Positions 34,257 through 44,071 of a stretch of 64,000 nucleotides of DNA are shown here, piece after piece. Both the position numbers and the translations under genes were made by a program. The notes beneath the pieces were generated by a model that worked only from the letters and a program-made list of their open reading frames with translations, did no database searches and had not been told where the DNA came from. The stretch covers positions 20,392,001 through 20,456,000 of the forward strand of contig CP136897.1 in the NCBI GenBank assembly GCA_034359265.1, given 5' to 3'. Positions within the stretch are counted from its first letter, which is position 1, and each line of letters opens with the position of its first letter. This DNA comes from Canna indica. Taxonomy: Eukaryota > Streptophyta > Magnoliopsida > Zingiberales > Cannaceae.

Positions 34257-35344
34257 ATTACGAACTAGAGTACTCGAATGTTCGAATTGAGCCGAATACA
34301 ATCACCAGTTCTAGAAAATGCTTTGAATTAGAATTGAATTCGAGTTTGCATTATGTAATACCAAGCCGAACATGAGCAGACGAGTATTCGCTTGTGTTCG
34401 GCTCGTTTTCCGCCCTATTGGAAGCTAACTTTGGGTAGACTTCCTAGTTATGATTATTTGTCAAAGATCTGCAAGGTTCCTAACCATCAATGCTATGTTT
34501 GTCATGATGATTCTGATAGCATTAAACATATTTTGTTTGAGTGTTCCTTTGCGGATGATTTCTGGGCAAATATGGAATGAGCCTGCAACATCAAATTTAA
34601 ATACAGAACAATCTGGTTTAATGGTGATTGGTTAAAAGAGGGAGAAAATTTAGATAGGAATTCATGTGAAGCTTCGCTAGCTCTTATTGCTATAGGGCTG
34701 TGGAACCTTTGGAAGAATAGAAATGGATGGCTATTTAATGGAAAAGGCTTGACAATCAACCTTCTTCTTTACAAATCTCTGGCTGAAGTGAAAATGTCTA
34801 AGTTCACTGATATTAAAAAAGCAATATCAAGTGACAAAATCCATGCTGATGGAAATCAAATGTTCTTGTACACTGATAAATATCCTGGAACTTCTCCCAA
34901 TCCTATGGATAGGCCTGCTACAAAGTCAGCTACAGATAATGATAGCATTATAAGTAATCCAAGTGTGATACAATGTGATACAGGTTGGTTGAAAGACAAT
35001 AACTGTGTTGGCCTTGGTTTTCAGGAGATGTAAATAACAACTTAACTCACAAATGCTACACCATGACTGTTTCTAATTCTCTTTCAGCTGAAATATGGGC
35101 TATTTGGTTGAGTATCATCAAAACTAAAGTTTTAGGTATAAAACACATTAAAAGTCTTCACTGATTGTCTCATAGCAGTGCACATTCTCAAGAGGGAGTC
35201 TCATCTCAGAAGAAACTATAATTTTGATGCTCATAACCTAGCGAAAGAAGGACTAATAAAGATGACAGCAAGTAATAGCTTTGAATTTAAGTTTTTGCCT
35301 ATGTACATTCATTCCAGCAATGAGGTAGCAGTAGCCTATATACA

Positions 35345-35525
35345 TTCATTCTAGAAGAATTTTTTTTTTAATGATGTGGGACTAAAAATATAGTATTTAA
35401 ACTAATTAAGAATATTTTAAAAATTTATTTTTATCAATGTGGAACTATAAATTTGACATTATTAAATAATTTAAAATTAATTAATTAATAAGTATAAAAA
35501 AATTATTATTTTTTTAAAAAACAAG
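35345..35525. other. AT-rich spacer
   Basis: Low-complexity AT-rich sequence between the LINE 3' part and the Pack element. Nothing coding seen. Confidence 0.5.
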
Positions 35526-35999
35526 AAACGAGCGCCTAAAGAGGCGTCAGTTACCCGAAATTGGCGCCTGCCTCGACTAGGCGCCCTTTTATACAGGCAC
35601 CTTCCCAACTAGCGCCAGTATATAAGGGCGCCAATTGGGCTGGCCCCGATTTTGAGCCAGCGCTAGTGACAAGCGCCGATAAAATTTGGCATGTGTTTTT
35701 AAGGGTTATTAAACTAAAAAATCACAAACTTTCACAAAAATTTAAATTCTACTCGTGTTTTCAAAGTTCTCTTATAAATGCATATAGTTTCCATCCGTTG
35801 ATGCCATCTACCAATCCGTTAAGCGTCGTCTCAACTAAGCTGACATGAAGGAAAACGACACTCGCGGATTCATAAATACTTTATAAAAAAAATACTTCTA
35901 TCCAACACCTAGTTCTTTCTGTCTGGTGGCGTCGCCCATTGGCTCCCCAGCAGCGCCGCTGGCTCCACGTACCCCTTCGGCAACTTCGGGTGACACCGC

Positions 36000-37377
36000 T
36001 GTTGGTTTTAGATTTTCAACCTTAGTCTTAATCTCGATCTTGATGGTTTTGATGATAATAAATATGGAACTAATGATTTCATTGAGAATATCTTTCAGGT
36101 TCCATATCGACTAGCGTTCGGGTTTGATCGTCGCGCTCGGGTTCGTCACGGAAGTTTCTCGAAGATCAATGAGTGCACCAAAGTCACTTGGACGAGTCCA
36201 AAGATCCAGTCAAAATCTCTCCAAGATGATGCTCGTTGAAAGCCGGAACCCGAAAATGAAGCGCGGAAGAAATAGGCTGAAAAAATAACATTCAGCCTAG
36301 GTTCGATCGACCGACGGGTCGATCGAATGGTGAAAGAATCGGGCCAAGGCTGGCGGTCGACCAATCGGTCGACCGACCAGCATATGAGCCGCGACGCAAT
36401 ACCGCGTCGGTCGACCGACAGGTCGACCGAAGATCGCGGATCGCGCGATCTGCGTCTGGCGGTCGACCGACCACAAGGTAAACAAAAGCGGTCGAATGAT
36501 CGGTCGACCGATGCTTCGACCGGCGCTTCGACCGGCGGCCTGTAACGGATAGTTTTCTATCCGTTGAACGCTGTTTCTTCACCTGGGTATAAATACACCT
36601 AGGTACGATTCATTTGATTCTTCTTCCTTGATTCCCACAGTGATTATTGAGCATCTAAAAGGAAGATTCGAGCCTTCCAAAAAGTGATTGCAGCATGCCC
36701 TATTCCTCTGTCGAGTTCTTCTTCAAGCGCCGCCTGCTGTTGCCTCAACTCGGAAACTGTTCAAGCTTCAAGACTTGACGAGTTGGAGGATTCAAGGCTT
36801 GGAAAAGAGCACGAACACATGGTTTCACTTTTAGCTCTTTTCGTTGTATTTTTAATTGTTAATTATTTCTTAAATTTGTGTTTACGAAGACCTGGGTGTT
36901 AGGTCTTGTTGTGTGAAGTGGTATCCTTGGTGAAAAGGAGTAAAGTCACTTGTGTAAACTTAACGCTTACTAGGATTAGTTTTAGTTGTCCCTTAGGTTG
37001 AAGTGGGAAAGAGATCTCGGTAGGAAGGCGGGATACTTCCGGGTGTGGAAGTGCATTCGGTTGGAGAACGGAGTCTTTCCGGGAAAAAATCCTCGTTGTA
37101 AGGGAAACTAATTAATCTAATAAAACCTAGTTTGGAAATCCTAAGCGGGGTGCTTAGGTAATGGAGTAGGCATTGGGGCCGAACCACTATAAAATTATTG
37201 TGTTAGCATTGATTTCATTTGTTGTGCTTAATTGCTTTATTATTTATCTTGCTTCTGTATCGCATAATTGTAATTCGCCTAAACGAGTTAAGTAATTGAT
37301 TAAAATCAAATTTAGGCAAATCATATAGTAAACACACTATTCACCCCCCTCCCTCTAGTGTGCCATTTCGTCCAACA
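36000..37377 (+). repeat. 5' LTR of the Sirevirus-like element
   Basis: 1378 bp, TG...CA ends. The U3-like part (36295-36545) is packed with GGTCGACCGA palindromes. GGGTATAAATAC at about 36586 is a likely TATA box. From 36341 on it matches the 3' LTR. Confidence 0.9.
36295..36545. promoter_or_regulatory. Palindrome array in LTR U3 (GGTCGACC core)
   Basis: GGTCGACC, GGTCGACCGA, CGATCGACCGA and CTTCGACCGG motifs recur about a dozen times, many self-complementary, upstream of the TATA-like GGGTATAAATAC. Sirevirus LTRs are known for clusters of palindromic motifs upstream of the core promoter; this is a different core sequence in the same place. Confidence 0.7.
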
Positions 37378-37379
37378 AT

Positions 37380-37391
37380 TGGTATCAGAGC
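37380..37391 (+). other. Primer-binding site, initiator tRNA-Met
   Basis: TGGTATCAGAGC begins two bases after the LTR end and is the standard Ty1/copia PBS complementary to the 3' end of initiator tRNA-Met. Confidence 0.95.
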
Positions 37392-39462
37392 GGGTTCGTA
37401 GTTTGAGATTTCACCATCTCGTCTACACCTAGTCTCGATCTAGAAATGGTACTAGAGAGTATAGCATGTGTACTACCTATGTTTGATGAAGAAAACTTTG
37501 GTGTATGGAAGAGTAGGATGTATATCTTTCTCAAAACACAAAGTTTAGATTTATTGTGCATGCTAAAGAATGAGTATGTTGAGCCAACCATTGACATGAA
37601 TGATTGGACTCAAGAACAAATTAGATTATTTGAATTGAATGCTAAAACAACGCATCTCCTATATTGCTCATTTTCAAATGAAATACTTGAAAAGGTCATG
37701 CATTGTTCATCCGCATTCGATATTTGGGCTTGTTTAAACATGCTTTACGATTATGCAAAAATTGAGGAACTTATTACTTTCAATGAAGGAGGTGATGGCA
37801 ATTATCATACCTCTAGTCCTAATGAAGTTTTTGATGCCCAAAGCTCATCTAGTCAAAGGAACACCAAAAATCGAAGAAGAAAACTAAGGTGTTTCATTTG
37901 TCAAGAAAAGGGACATAAAAAGAGGAATTGTCCCCACTTGAAGAAAAGGACCAAGAAGAAGAATGCTTCCAAGTTTACCTCGGAATCTAGTGGAGCATCT
38001 TTCTCTCATGATGATAAAGTCACATCTCAAATATGCCTCATGAGTTTTCGAAATGAGGTAAAATCATCTACTTCTAGTCATGATAAAAATCTTGATAGTG
38101 ATAGTGATGACAATAGCTCTAATTCTTTAGGAATGTCTTATGATTAGTTATTAGAAGAATCTAAGAAAATGTATGCCATCCTTGTAAAAAAGAACAAGGA
38201 AAATAAAAAATTGAAGAAAGAAAACTTAAATCTTAGTTCTCAATTGCATGAATGCAAATTAGAAAATGAGAAAATAAAATCTAGTTCTTTTAATTCTTGC
38301 CATGATGATATGAAACTTGAGATTAAGGATTTGAAACAAAGAAATGAAGAATTAGAAATTGAGAATGATGAGTTGTTAACTAAGATTACAAAAATTAGAA
38401 ATGAAAATGAAAATACAAAAAATAATGTGAATATCAAGGGTAAGGATTGTATAAGTGTTTTCAAATTTGAGCATGATATTTTGAAAAATGAAAATTGCTG
38501 GTTGAAATCTCAAATACAAGCTTTACACAAATCCATAAATGACTTAAAAAATGAGGTTGTGTTCTTGAGTAAGAAAACTAGTAACTTATCACATGATTCA
38601 TTTTTTAGAAATCCTAGGAATAAGAATGCTTATGTAAAGAATGCTAAGGTTCCTCATGCTTCTCATATCAAGCATTCCAACATCAAACCTCATGCTCCAA
38701 AGATGAATAATAAATATCATATCCATGTTAAAAATGAAAAGAAAAGTTTCATGGACATTGCTTTTGTTGTGGTGTATATCACTACTAGAAAAATGGTCAT
38801 CAGCAACGGCTGATGCCGTTGCTGAGCCGTTGCTGAAGAGCATCAGCAACGGCCGCGCCGTTGCAATAGAGCCGTGACAGAAAATCGCGTTGCTGATAAC
38901 TTAGCAACGGATCAGCAACGGCCGCTCGGGTCGTCGCTCAAAACATTATCAGCAACGGCCGCCCGGGCCGTCGCTAAAAACATTATCAGCAACGGTTTTG
39001 CCACAGACCCGGAGCCGTTGCTGATAACATTAATAGCAACGGCCGCTGAGTCCGTAGCAACGCCGTTAGTAAAACCCCGTCGCTAAGCCGTTGCTGTAGG
39101 TTATCAGCAACGGCTTTCGATACACTTTTAGCAACGGCTTTCCCACGGACGGCCGTGGGAAAGCCGTTGCTGATGACGTATACCTGGGAACAGAAAAATT
39201 TCAAATTTCAAATTTCCATTGATACATTGATACATTATCTGATACATAACTCACACACCCATACCCTCATACACACATTCATTCACACATCACAAACACA
39301 CCAAGATATACATCAAAATAATTATATTTATATTGATAATTATCCACGATAGTATAAAAATAATTCAAATGCAAAATTGAAGTATCAATATCCAAACAAA
39401 ATAAGTTAAACAAGTTCAATATCTCAGTAACAAGTTCAATATCCAAATAAAAAATCTCACGA

Positions 39463-40999
39463 TCACGATGGAGGATAGTCTGGATCATATGGCGGGGTCT
39501 GGAGTGCTTGAGTGTACACCGGCGTGGACTGACTCGAGGACGATAGATTAGATGATGCCAAAGAGATGCCTGCTTCGGGATGACCTGACATGTTGCGTAG
39601 CATAGATTGTATATCCGCCGTCATCTGACTCTGGCGCTCCATCATCTCAGTCTGACGTGCGACCGTCTCCTCTAGAGTCCTTATTCTGCTACTATGATCA
39701 TAACTGGATCTAGAGGTGGACGGCCGCTCACCAGCGACCGGAGGGGTCGGTGCCCCAAGTGGCCCTAGTACGGCTCGCGCATGACCACTATCTGCGAAGC
39801 CATATACGCGGCCATGGTCCCAGCCACCTGCGGCCTCGACCCACGATGCTGCGTCAAAGTCCTCGGGGGTACCCCCGCGCTGCACCACCGTCTGGCTGTA
39901 CGTCTCCTACTCGAGTTTGATTTTTTGTTTAATATTTATCATAAAACTTAAATTATAAATATATAATGAATAATTTAAACAAATATATAATTACCATAAT
40001 GTATGCAGCGCGGTTGTCGATGTACTCCCCCGTCCCATGTGCTCGACGGTGAGTCCGCTCAAACACCGCCATCGGGGAGGGTCGCTGGACACTCCCGTCA
40101 TCTGACACCGTCGTCTACATTTACAAAACAAATACATTAATTAGTACACATAGTAACAAATAAAATATATAATTAAAAGATATACTTACCATACGGTTCG
40201 CGTGCACTGCAAATGCAATAGAGCCGCCGGTGTGACGCGCTGCTCCCCCCGACATGTGATTTCTAGCCGCATTCCGAGAAACCTCCTGCAATCGATCCGT
40301 CGACCATATCCCCACGAGTTGGTCCCATATATCCGGAGTAATCCAACCGGGGCCGTATCCCCGAGTCTCCGCGATGTTAGTGGTCCCAGCTCGGGCCATC
40401 GCTTGGGACCGAGCCTGCCCCAGCTGCCCGTTGTACCTTGCCCGGGAAATAGCCTCCCAGGCAGCGTAAATGAAGGGCCTCTGGTCCTCGGCCCATGTAT
40501 AGCGAGCCTGCAAAGTAATAATATCAGTACCAATATTAATATATCATCATGCATGTAAAAAAATAATAATAATACGTGCCTCAAACTCGCGCCATAACAT
40601 GTCGACGTGCTCGCTAGGCACGTGAGACCACGTAGGCCATGCCCCGTGCATGTATCGTCGAATAGTAGAAGAAATGCTCCTCGGCACTTCTTCTTGCTCG
40701 AACCTGCACAACAAAAATAAATTTTAATATTATAATATGATATAATGAATTTGTAATGATTCATAATTCATGATATATTACCGCTCCCCAATCACGCTAA
40801 TTAATCTACGTGACTCTGTGGCTGGTGGAGGCTGCCACCTGTTCGGCCCGCGTGGCCGCCTGCGTCTGGATGTACTAGCCTTGGCAGTATCATCCTCATG
40901 AGGATTAGCAACAGGAGGATCAGCAGCATGAGTAAGTGTTGGAGTCTCACCGATCGGAGACTCCGAAGCTCTCCTGCGTCGATAACCACGACCAGACAT
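39463..40999 (-). CDS. CACTA Transposase_24 / TNPA-like protein, five exons, intact
   Basis: Exons 40999-40782, 40703-40580, 40507-40190, 40114-39995 and 39906-39463 give 407 residues with no stop. Residues about 1-73 are basic and low-complexity (MSGRGYRRRRASES). Residues about 75-260 form the Transposase_24 region (YMHGAWPTWSHVP, ARYTWAEDQRPFIYAAWE, SRARYNGQLGQAR). Residues about 260-330 hold VFERTHRRAHGTGEYID and GGTPEDFDAASWVEAAGGW. The C-terminus has a short coiled coil (IRTLEETVARQTEMMERQ). TNPA-like proteins of En/Spm elements bind subterminal repeats and assist excision in the nucleus. Intron 2 has a GC donor (GAG/GCACGT) where the CACTA A homologue has GT. Exon 1 start is inferred from the open frame. 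Confidence 0.78.
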
Positions 41000-41143
41000 A
41001 TCTGTCGAACAGACATATAATCAGATTATTGTATAAATAGTAGAGATATATTTAATAAAATATATACTTTATAATTATTCCTCATCATCTGAATAATAGT
41101 CTTCGAATTCTTCTTCTTCTTCCTCTTCTTCCTCTTCTTCATC

Positions 41144-42623
41144 TTATTCATCTCCAGCTTCCTCAATTTCATGATCGTCATCATCAGCATATTCAACTTC
41201 TAATTGAATTGACGTTGTGTCTGCATCCTCGAGTATTGGAATAATACGATCCACAGCAGGAAGATCATCTTCTTGATAGAAACCAGGAGGATCATTTTCT
41301 CCTACTATCGGATCAATTTTTCCTCTACCTTTTGTCTTACAGACTACACGCCAATCTGCTCTATCTTTATTTCGAGCCGGATACTTCGCGTAATATACTT
41401 GTTCGGCTTGTGATGCCAATATAAAAGGCTCATTTGCTGCCAATTTCGATTTGTAATTAACTGTCAGCAGCACTGGCCAAACTGAATAAGGAGTTGCAGA
41501 ATGTCCAAACGGATTAAAACCATCTGTGCACAATCCCAATCTGATATTTCTAGTATCCCTAGCAAATGAAGGATAACATGTATCCAAATGTTTCCATGCT
41601 TCACTGTCAGATGGATGAGTCATTACTGTATCATCACGACTTCTTGCATGCCAACTCATGTAGGGGGCTGTCTTTTCCGACATGAATAATCTTTGAAGCC
41701 TCGGTGTTAGTGGAAAATACCGAAGCACCTTAAACGAGATATTTTTCTGTCGGACCGATTTCTTCTCCTTGTAACGAGGGTTGACATACAGGGCATTTAT
41801 CCAACTGCACATTTTCTTTATAATATAAAATGTAGTTATTTTGGCACGCGTGTATTTTTTCGTACCCAAGCCCCAATTTTCTCATTAGCTTTTTAGTCTT
41901 ATAAAAAGTAGGCTCAAACTTGTTATCAGTAGGCAACATTCCATTAATCAATCCAGCAATCCGATCATACGCAACTCCGCTGATATTACAATCGGCCTTG
42001 ATGTTTAAGAGCTGTGTCATTGCTGAAAACCTAGTGTATTTAGGACAATTCTCATACAAAGGTTCATCGGCAGCTTTCAACATCTCGTAAAATTCTGCGG
42101 CTTCTTTATTCGGTAATTTAATCTCTACCGCAGCCCCTACTTCTGTGATATCAACCGCTGTAGTATCTGGTGGGACTGATGTCTGAAGAACTGGCCGATC
42201 AACATTATCATTCAGGTGGAATTGACCCCCAAGACTATCAAGTATCATAGTTCTATAGGGATTACATTGACTGGATGAAGAAGCACCAGCAGAGGAAGAT
42301 TCACCATATGTCTGAACGACAGGATTGCTCGACGTCCCGACTTCGCGTGACTCCCCGTGACAAGTCCATAGAAAATATCTTGGTGCAAATCCTTTGGTAT
42401 ATAGATGCAGAGTGACAGTCTCCCGATCCAAAAATCGTCCATTTGAACAAATGCGGCACGGACATCGGATTTGATCACCCATGCTAACGAAATTCCGATT
42501 CGAATAGGCGAAATTTAGGAAGTACGTTACGCCTAATCGAAACTCATTCGTTAAAGCTCCACGATCAAGACGTCGGTACATCCAACTTCGATCAGCCGAC
42601 ATGATTCTGTCAATCAATGACAA
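41144..42623 (-). pseudogene. CACTA B TNP2-type transposase, catalytic core deleted
   Basis: The frame from 42623 encodes the transposase-associated N-terminal domain (DRSWMYRRLDRGALTNEF, then a CPCRIC zinc motif and LHLYTKGF), then LPNKEAAEFYEMLKAADEPL and LPTDNKFEPTFYKTKKLMRKLGL, to KCPVC near 41785. A frameshift near there moves to the second ORF with ISFKVLRYFPLTPRLQRLFM and RLGLCTDGFNPFG. The sequence then jumps from VWPVLLTV to NYKSKLAANEPFILASQAEQ-type sequence, a DUF4216 C-terminal region, and an acidic tail. The RNase H-like catalytic section normally between these is missing. TNP2 is the strand-cutting transposase, so this element needs one in trans. Confidence 0.82.
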
Positions 42624-42680
42624 TTTCTTTGGTTAATGTCTTTAGGTGAGATTGTCCTATTCCATTCGGGATTTATGTTA

Positions 42681-42860
42681 TTTGAACTGCACTTACGTTT
42701 TTATTTTAACTGTTAACTAATTATTCTAAATTTCGGCAGCATCTCCCTATAGTTCTCCGAATACGCATATCATCTGGGCGCGTATCGGAGAACAAGAGAG
42801 ATGTTGCCGAAATTTAGAATAATTAGATAACAGTTAAAATAAAAATGCAAGTGCAGTACA
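42681..42860. ncRNA. Candidate hairpin RNA or cruciform upstream of TNP2
   Basis: Arms of about 82-85 nt (42681-42765 and 42779-42860) pair with only about eight mismatches or bulges around a 13-nt loop, ATATCATCTGGGC. It starts 58 bases upstream of the TNP2 start codon, so it would lie in the leader or promoter. A diverged copy at 19322-19511 keeps the structure and loop. Possible roles are a small-RNA precursor or a DNA/RNA structural element; no expression evidence is available from sequence. Confidence 0.6.
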
Positions 42861-42875
42861 AATAACTATATTCCC

Positions 42876-42897
42876 AAATTGTCCAATCAGGGACAAT
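42876..42897. promoter_or_regulatory. Conserved dyad AATTGTCC-N6-GGACAATT (CACTA B)
   Basis: A perfect 8-bp inverted repeat just after the large hairpin, shared with CACTA A (16713-16734). Its GTCC/GGAC core is the same as that of the adjacent 26-bp array. Confidence 0.62.
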
Positions 42898-43052
42898 TCA
42901 ACAATTGTACATCGTATAAAAGATCATCTACTTCTTTTACACGAACATACAATCCCCGAACTGATCTAAGGTTTTGCTAAATCATATCCGACTCGTCGAT
43001 GCGTACGTGAAACATATAAACTCGTCGGATGCATGATTATTTTCTAAATGTT

Positions 43053-43240
43053 TCGAGACCGTTCGAGTCCATATTGGACGATTCCGGCATGCGTCCGAAG
43101 TGGACGATACCGGCGCGCGTCCAAAGTGGACGATTCCGGCGCGCGTCCGAAGTGGACGATACCGGCGCGCGTCCGAAGTGGACGATTCCGGCGCGAGTCC
43201 GAATTGGACGATTCCGGCGCGCGTCCGAAGTGGATAATTC
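43053..43240. repeat. 26-bp tandem array with GTCC-N5-GGAC core (CACTA B)
   Basis: About seven units of the form GCGTCCGAAGTGGACGAT plus TCCGGCGC, nearly identical. Each contains an inverted GTCC/GGAC core. The array lies about 430 bp upstream of the TNP2 start. A diverged array is in the same place in CACTA A. Confidence 0.93.
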
Positions 43241-44071
43241 CGAAATTAATCTAAACCCTAAAAATTATTCTAACAAATTAAATAATTAATCTAAATAATT
43301 AATCTAAATAATTAATTAACAATTAAAAAACAATAATAAAATATTATTAAACTACAAATTCCGACGCCGGAGTCAGGTGGACTCCGGCGCCGGCGTACAC
43401 TGGCCGGACACACTGTCCGGCCAATGTACAAGGTCCGGCGGCGGCCATCGGCCGACCGCCGCCGGCCGAAACCCTATTTTTAGGGTTTCGGTCGGATTTT
43501 CTATCGGCCGTAACGGGAAGAGACGACAGCCGGAGGGCACATACCTGACAGTGTCGGCAGCAGCGGGAGGAGTCGTCGGCGTCGTCGGCATCGGCAGCAG
43601 CGGCAGCGGCGGCGGCAGCAGCGGGAGGAAGAAGGGTCGGGCGCGACTGGTGCCCTATATAAACTTATCAGCAACGGCTCACTCGCCCGTTAGAAAGCCG
43701 TTGCTGATAAGTTATCATCAGCAATGGCTCACTTATCCGTTAGAAAGCCGTTGCTAATAAGTTATCATCTGCAACGGCTCACTTGTCCGTTAGAAAGCCG
43801 TTGCTGATAATTAACATCATCAGCAACGGCTCGCATGTCCGTTAGAAAGCCGTTGCAGATACAACATATCTGCAACGGCTCGAGCGGCCGTAAGAATGCC
43901 GTTGCAAATAGCAACGGCTTGAGCGGCCGTTGCTGATAGCCGTTGCTGAAGACCAAGTTTCTAGTAGTGTATGGTCATGCTATTCATGATTGTGCATTTA
44001 AAAGAAATCCAAGTGTTGCTAGAACACTTTGGATTCCTAGGCCATCTAACCCCCAAGGACCCAAAACTATT

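Larger units (their letters stand above)
23818..34417 (+). mobile_element. hAT element with dead transposase, holding a gypsy element
   Basis: The left end is TAGGGCTGAAAACTG and the right end is TCGTTTTCCGCCCTA. The flanks CTGGAAGC (23810-23817) and TTGGAAGC (34418-34425) are an 8-bp TSD with one mismatch, and their removal restores the LINE frame. Subterminal regions have CGAGC/GCTCG-rich motifs. Own sequence is about 2.6 kb plus an 8-kb insertion. Confidence 0.88.
23405..35340 (+). pseudogene. LINE ORF2 3' part (zf-RVT and RNase H), split by hAT
   Basis: The first piece (23405-23817) contains degraded RT-downstream sequence (DKWIWELNDKGK, IAYNYLKESE). The second (34418-35340) resumes in the zinc-binding zf-RVT domain (LTLGRLPSYDYLSKI, CYVCHDDSDSIKHILFECSF) and continues into an RNase H-like region (GWLKDNNCVGLGF, AEIWAIWL, then HNLAKEGL). 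The hAT element 23818-34417 breaks it at the FVWK/L boundary. LINE ORF2 protein reverse-transcribes its own RNA at a nicked target. The RT core and endonuclease are missing and several frameshifts and stops are present, so it is inactive and the oldest layer of this nest. Confidence 0.8.
38780..43969. mobile_element. CACTA element B, 5.19 kb, complete ends
   Basis: CACTACTAGAAAAATGG starts and CAAGTTTCTAGTAGTG ends the element, with TAT duplicated outside (38777-38779, 43970-43972). Subterminal arrays of CAGCAACGGC in both orientations occupy 38795-39175 and 43660-43950; those on the right form ATCAGCAACGGCT...AGCCGTTGCTGAT units. Both genes are on the minus strand: TNP2-type (deleted) then Transposase_24-type (intact). 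Upstream of them lie a hairpin, a dyad and a 26-bp array. Confidence 0.96.
37446..44071 (+). pseudogene. Copia gag (DUF4219, coiled coil, CCHC), split by CACTA B
   Basis: ORF 37446-38147 starts with a DUF4219-like N-terminus (PMFDEENFGVWKSRM) and reaches a zinc knuckle CFICQEKGHKKRNC. The usual middle gag domain is shortened. A TAG follows (38145), then ORF 38169-38779 with a long coiled coil (about residues 1-135). A second CCHC knuckle is coded across the CACTA insertion site, its ligands lying on both sides of the duplicated TAT and in a frame two bases from the ORF. The downstream piece (43970-44071) ends at a TGA where related proteins have Trp. Gag packages element RNA. Stop, frameshift and insertion make it inactive. 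Confidence 0.82.
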
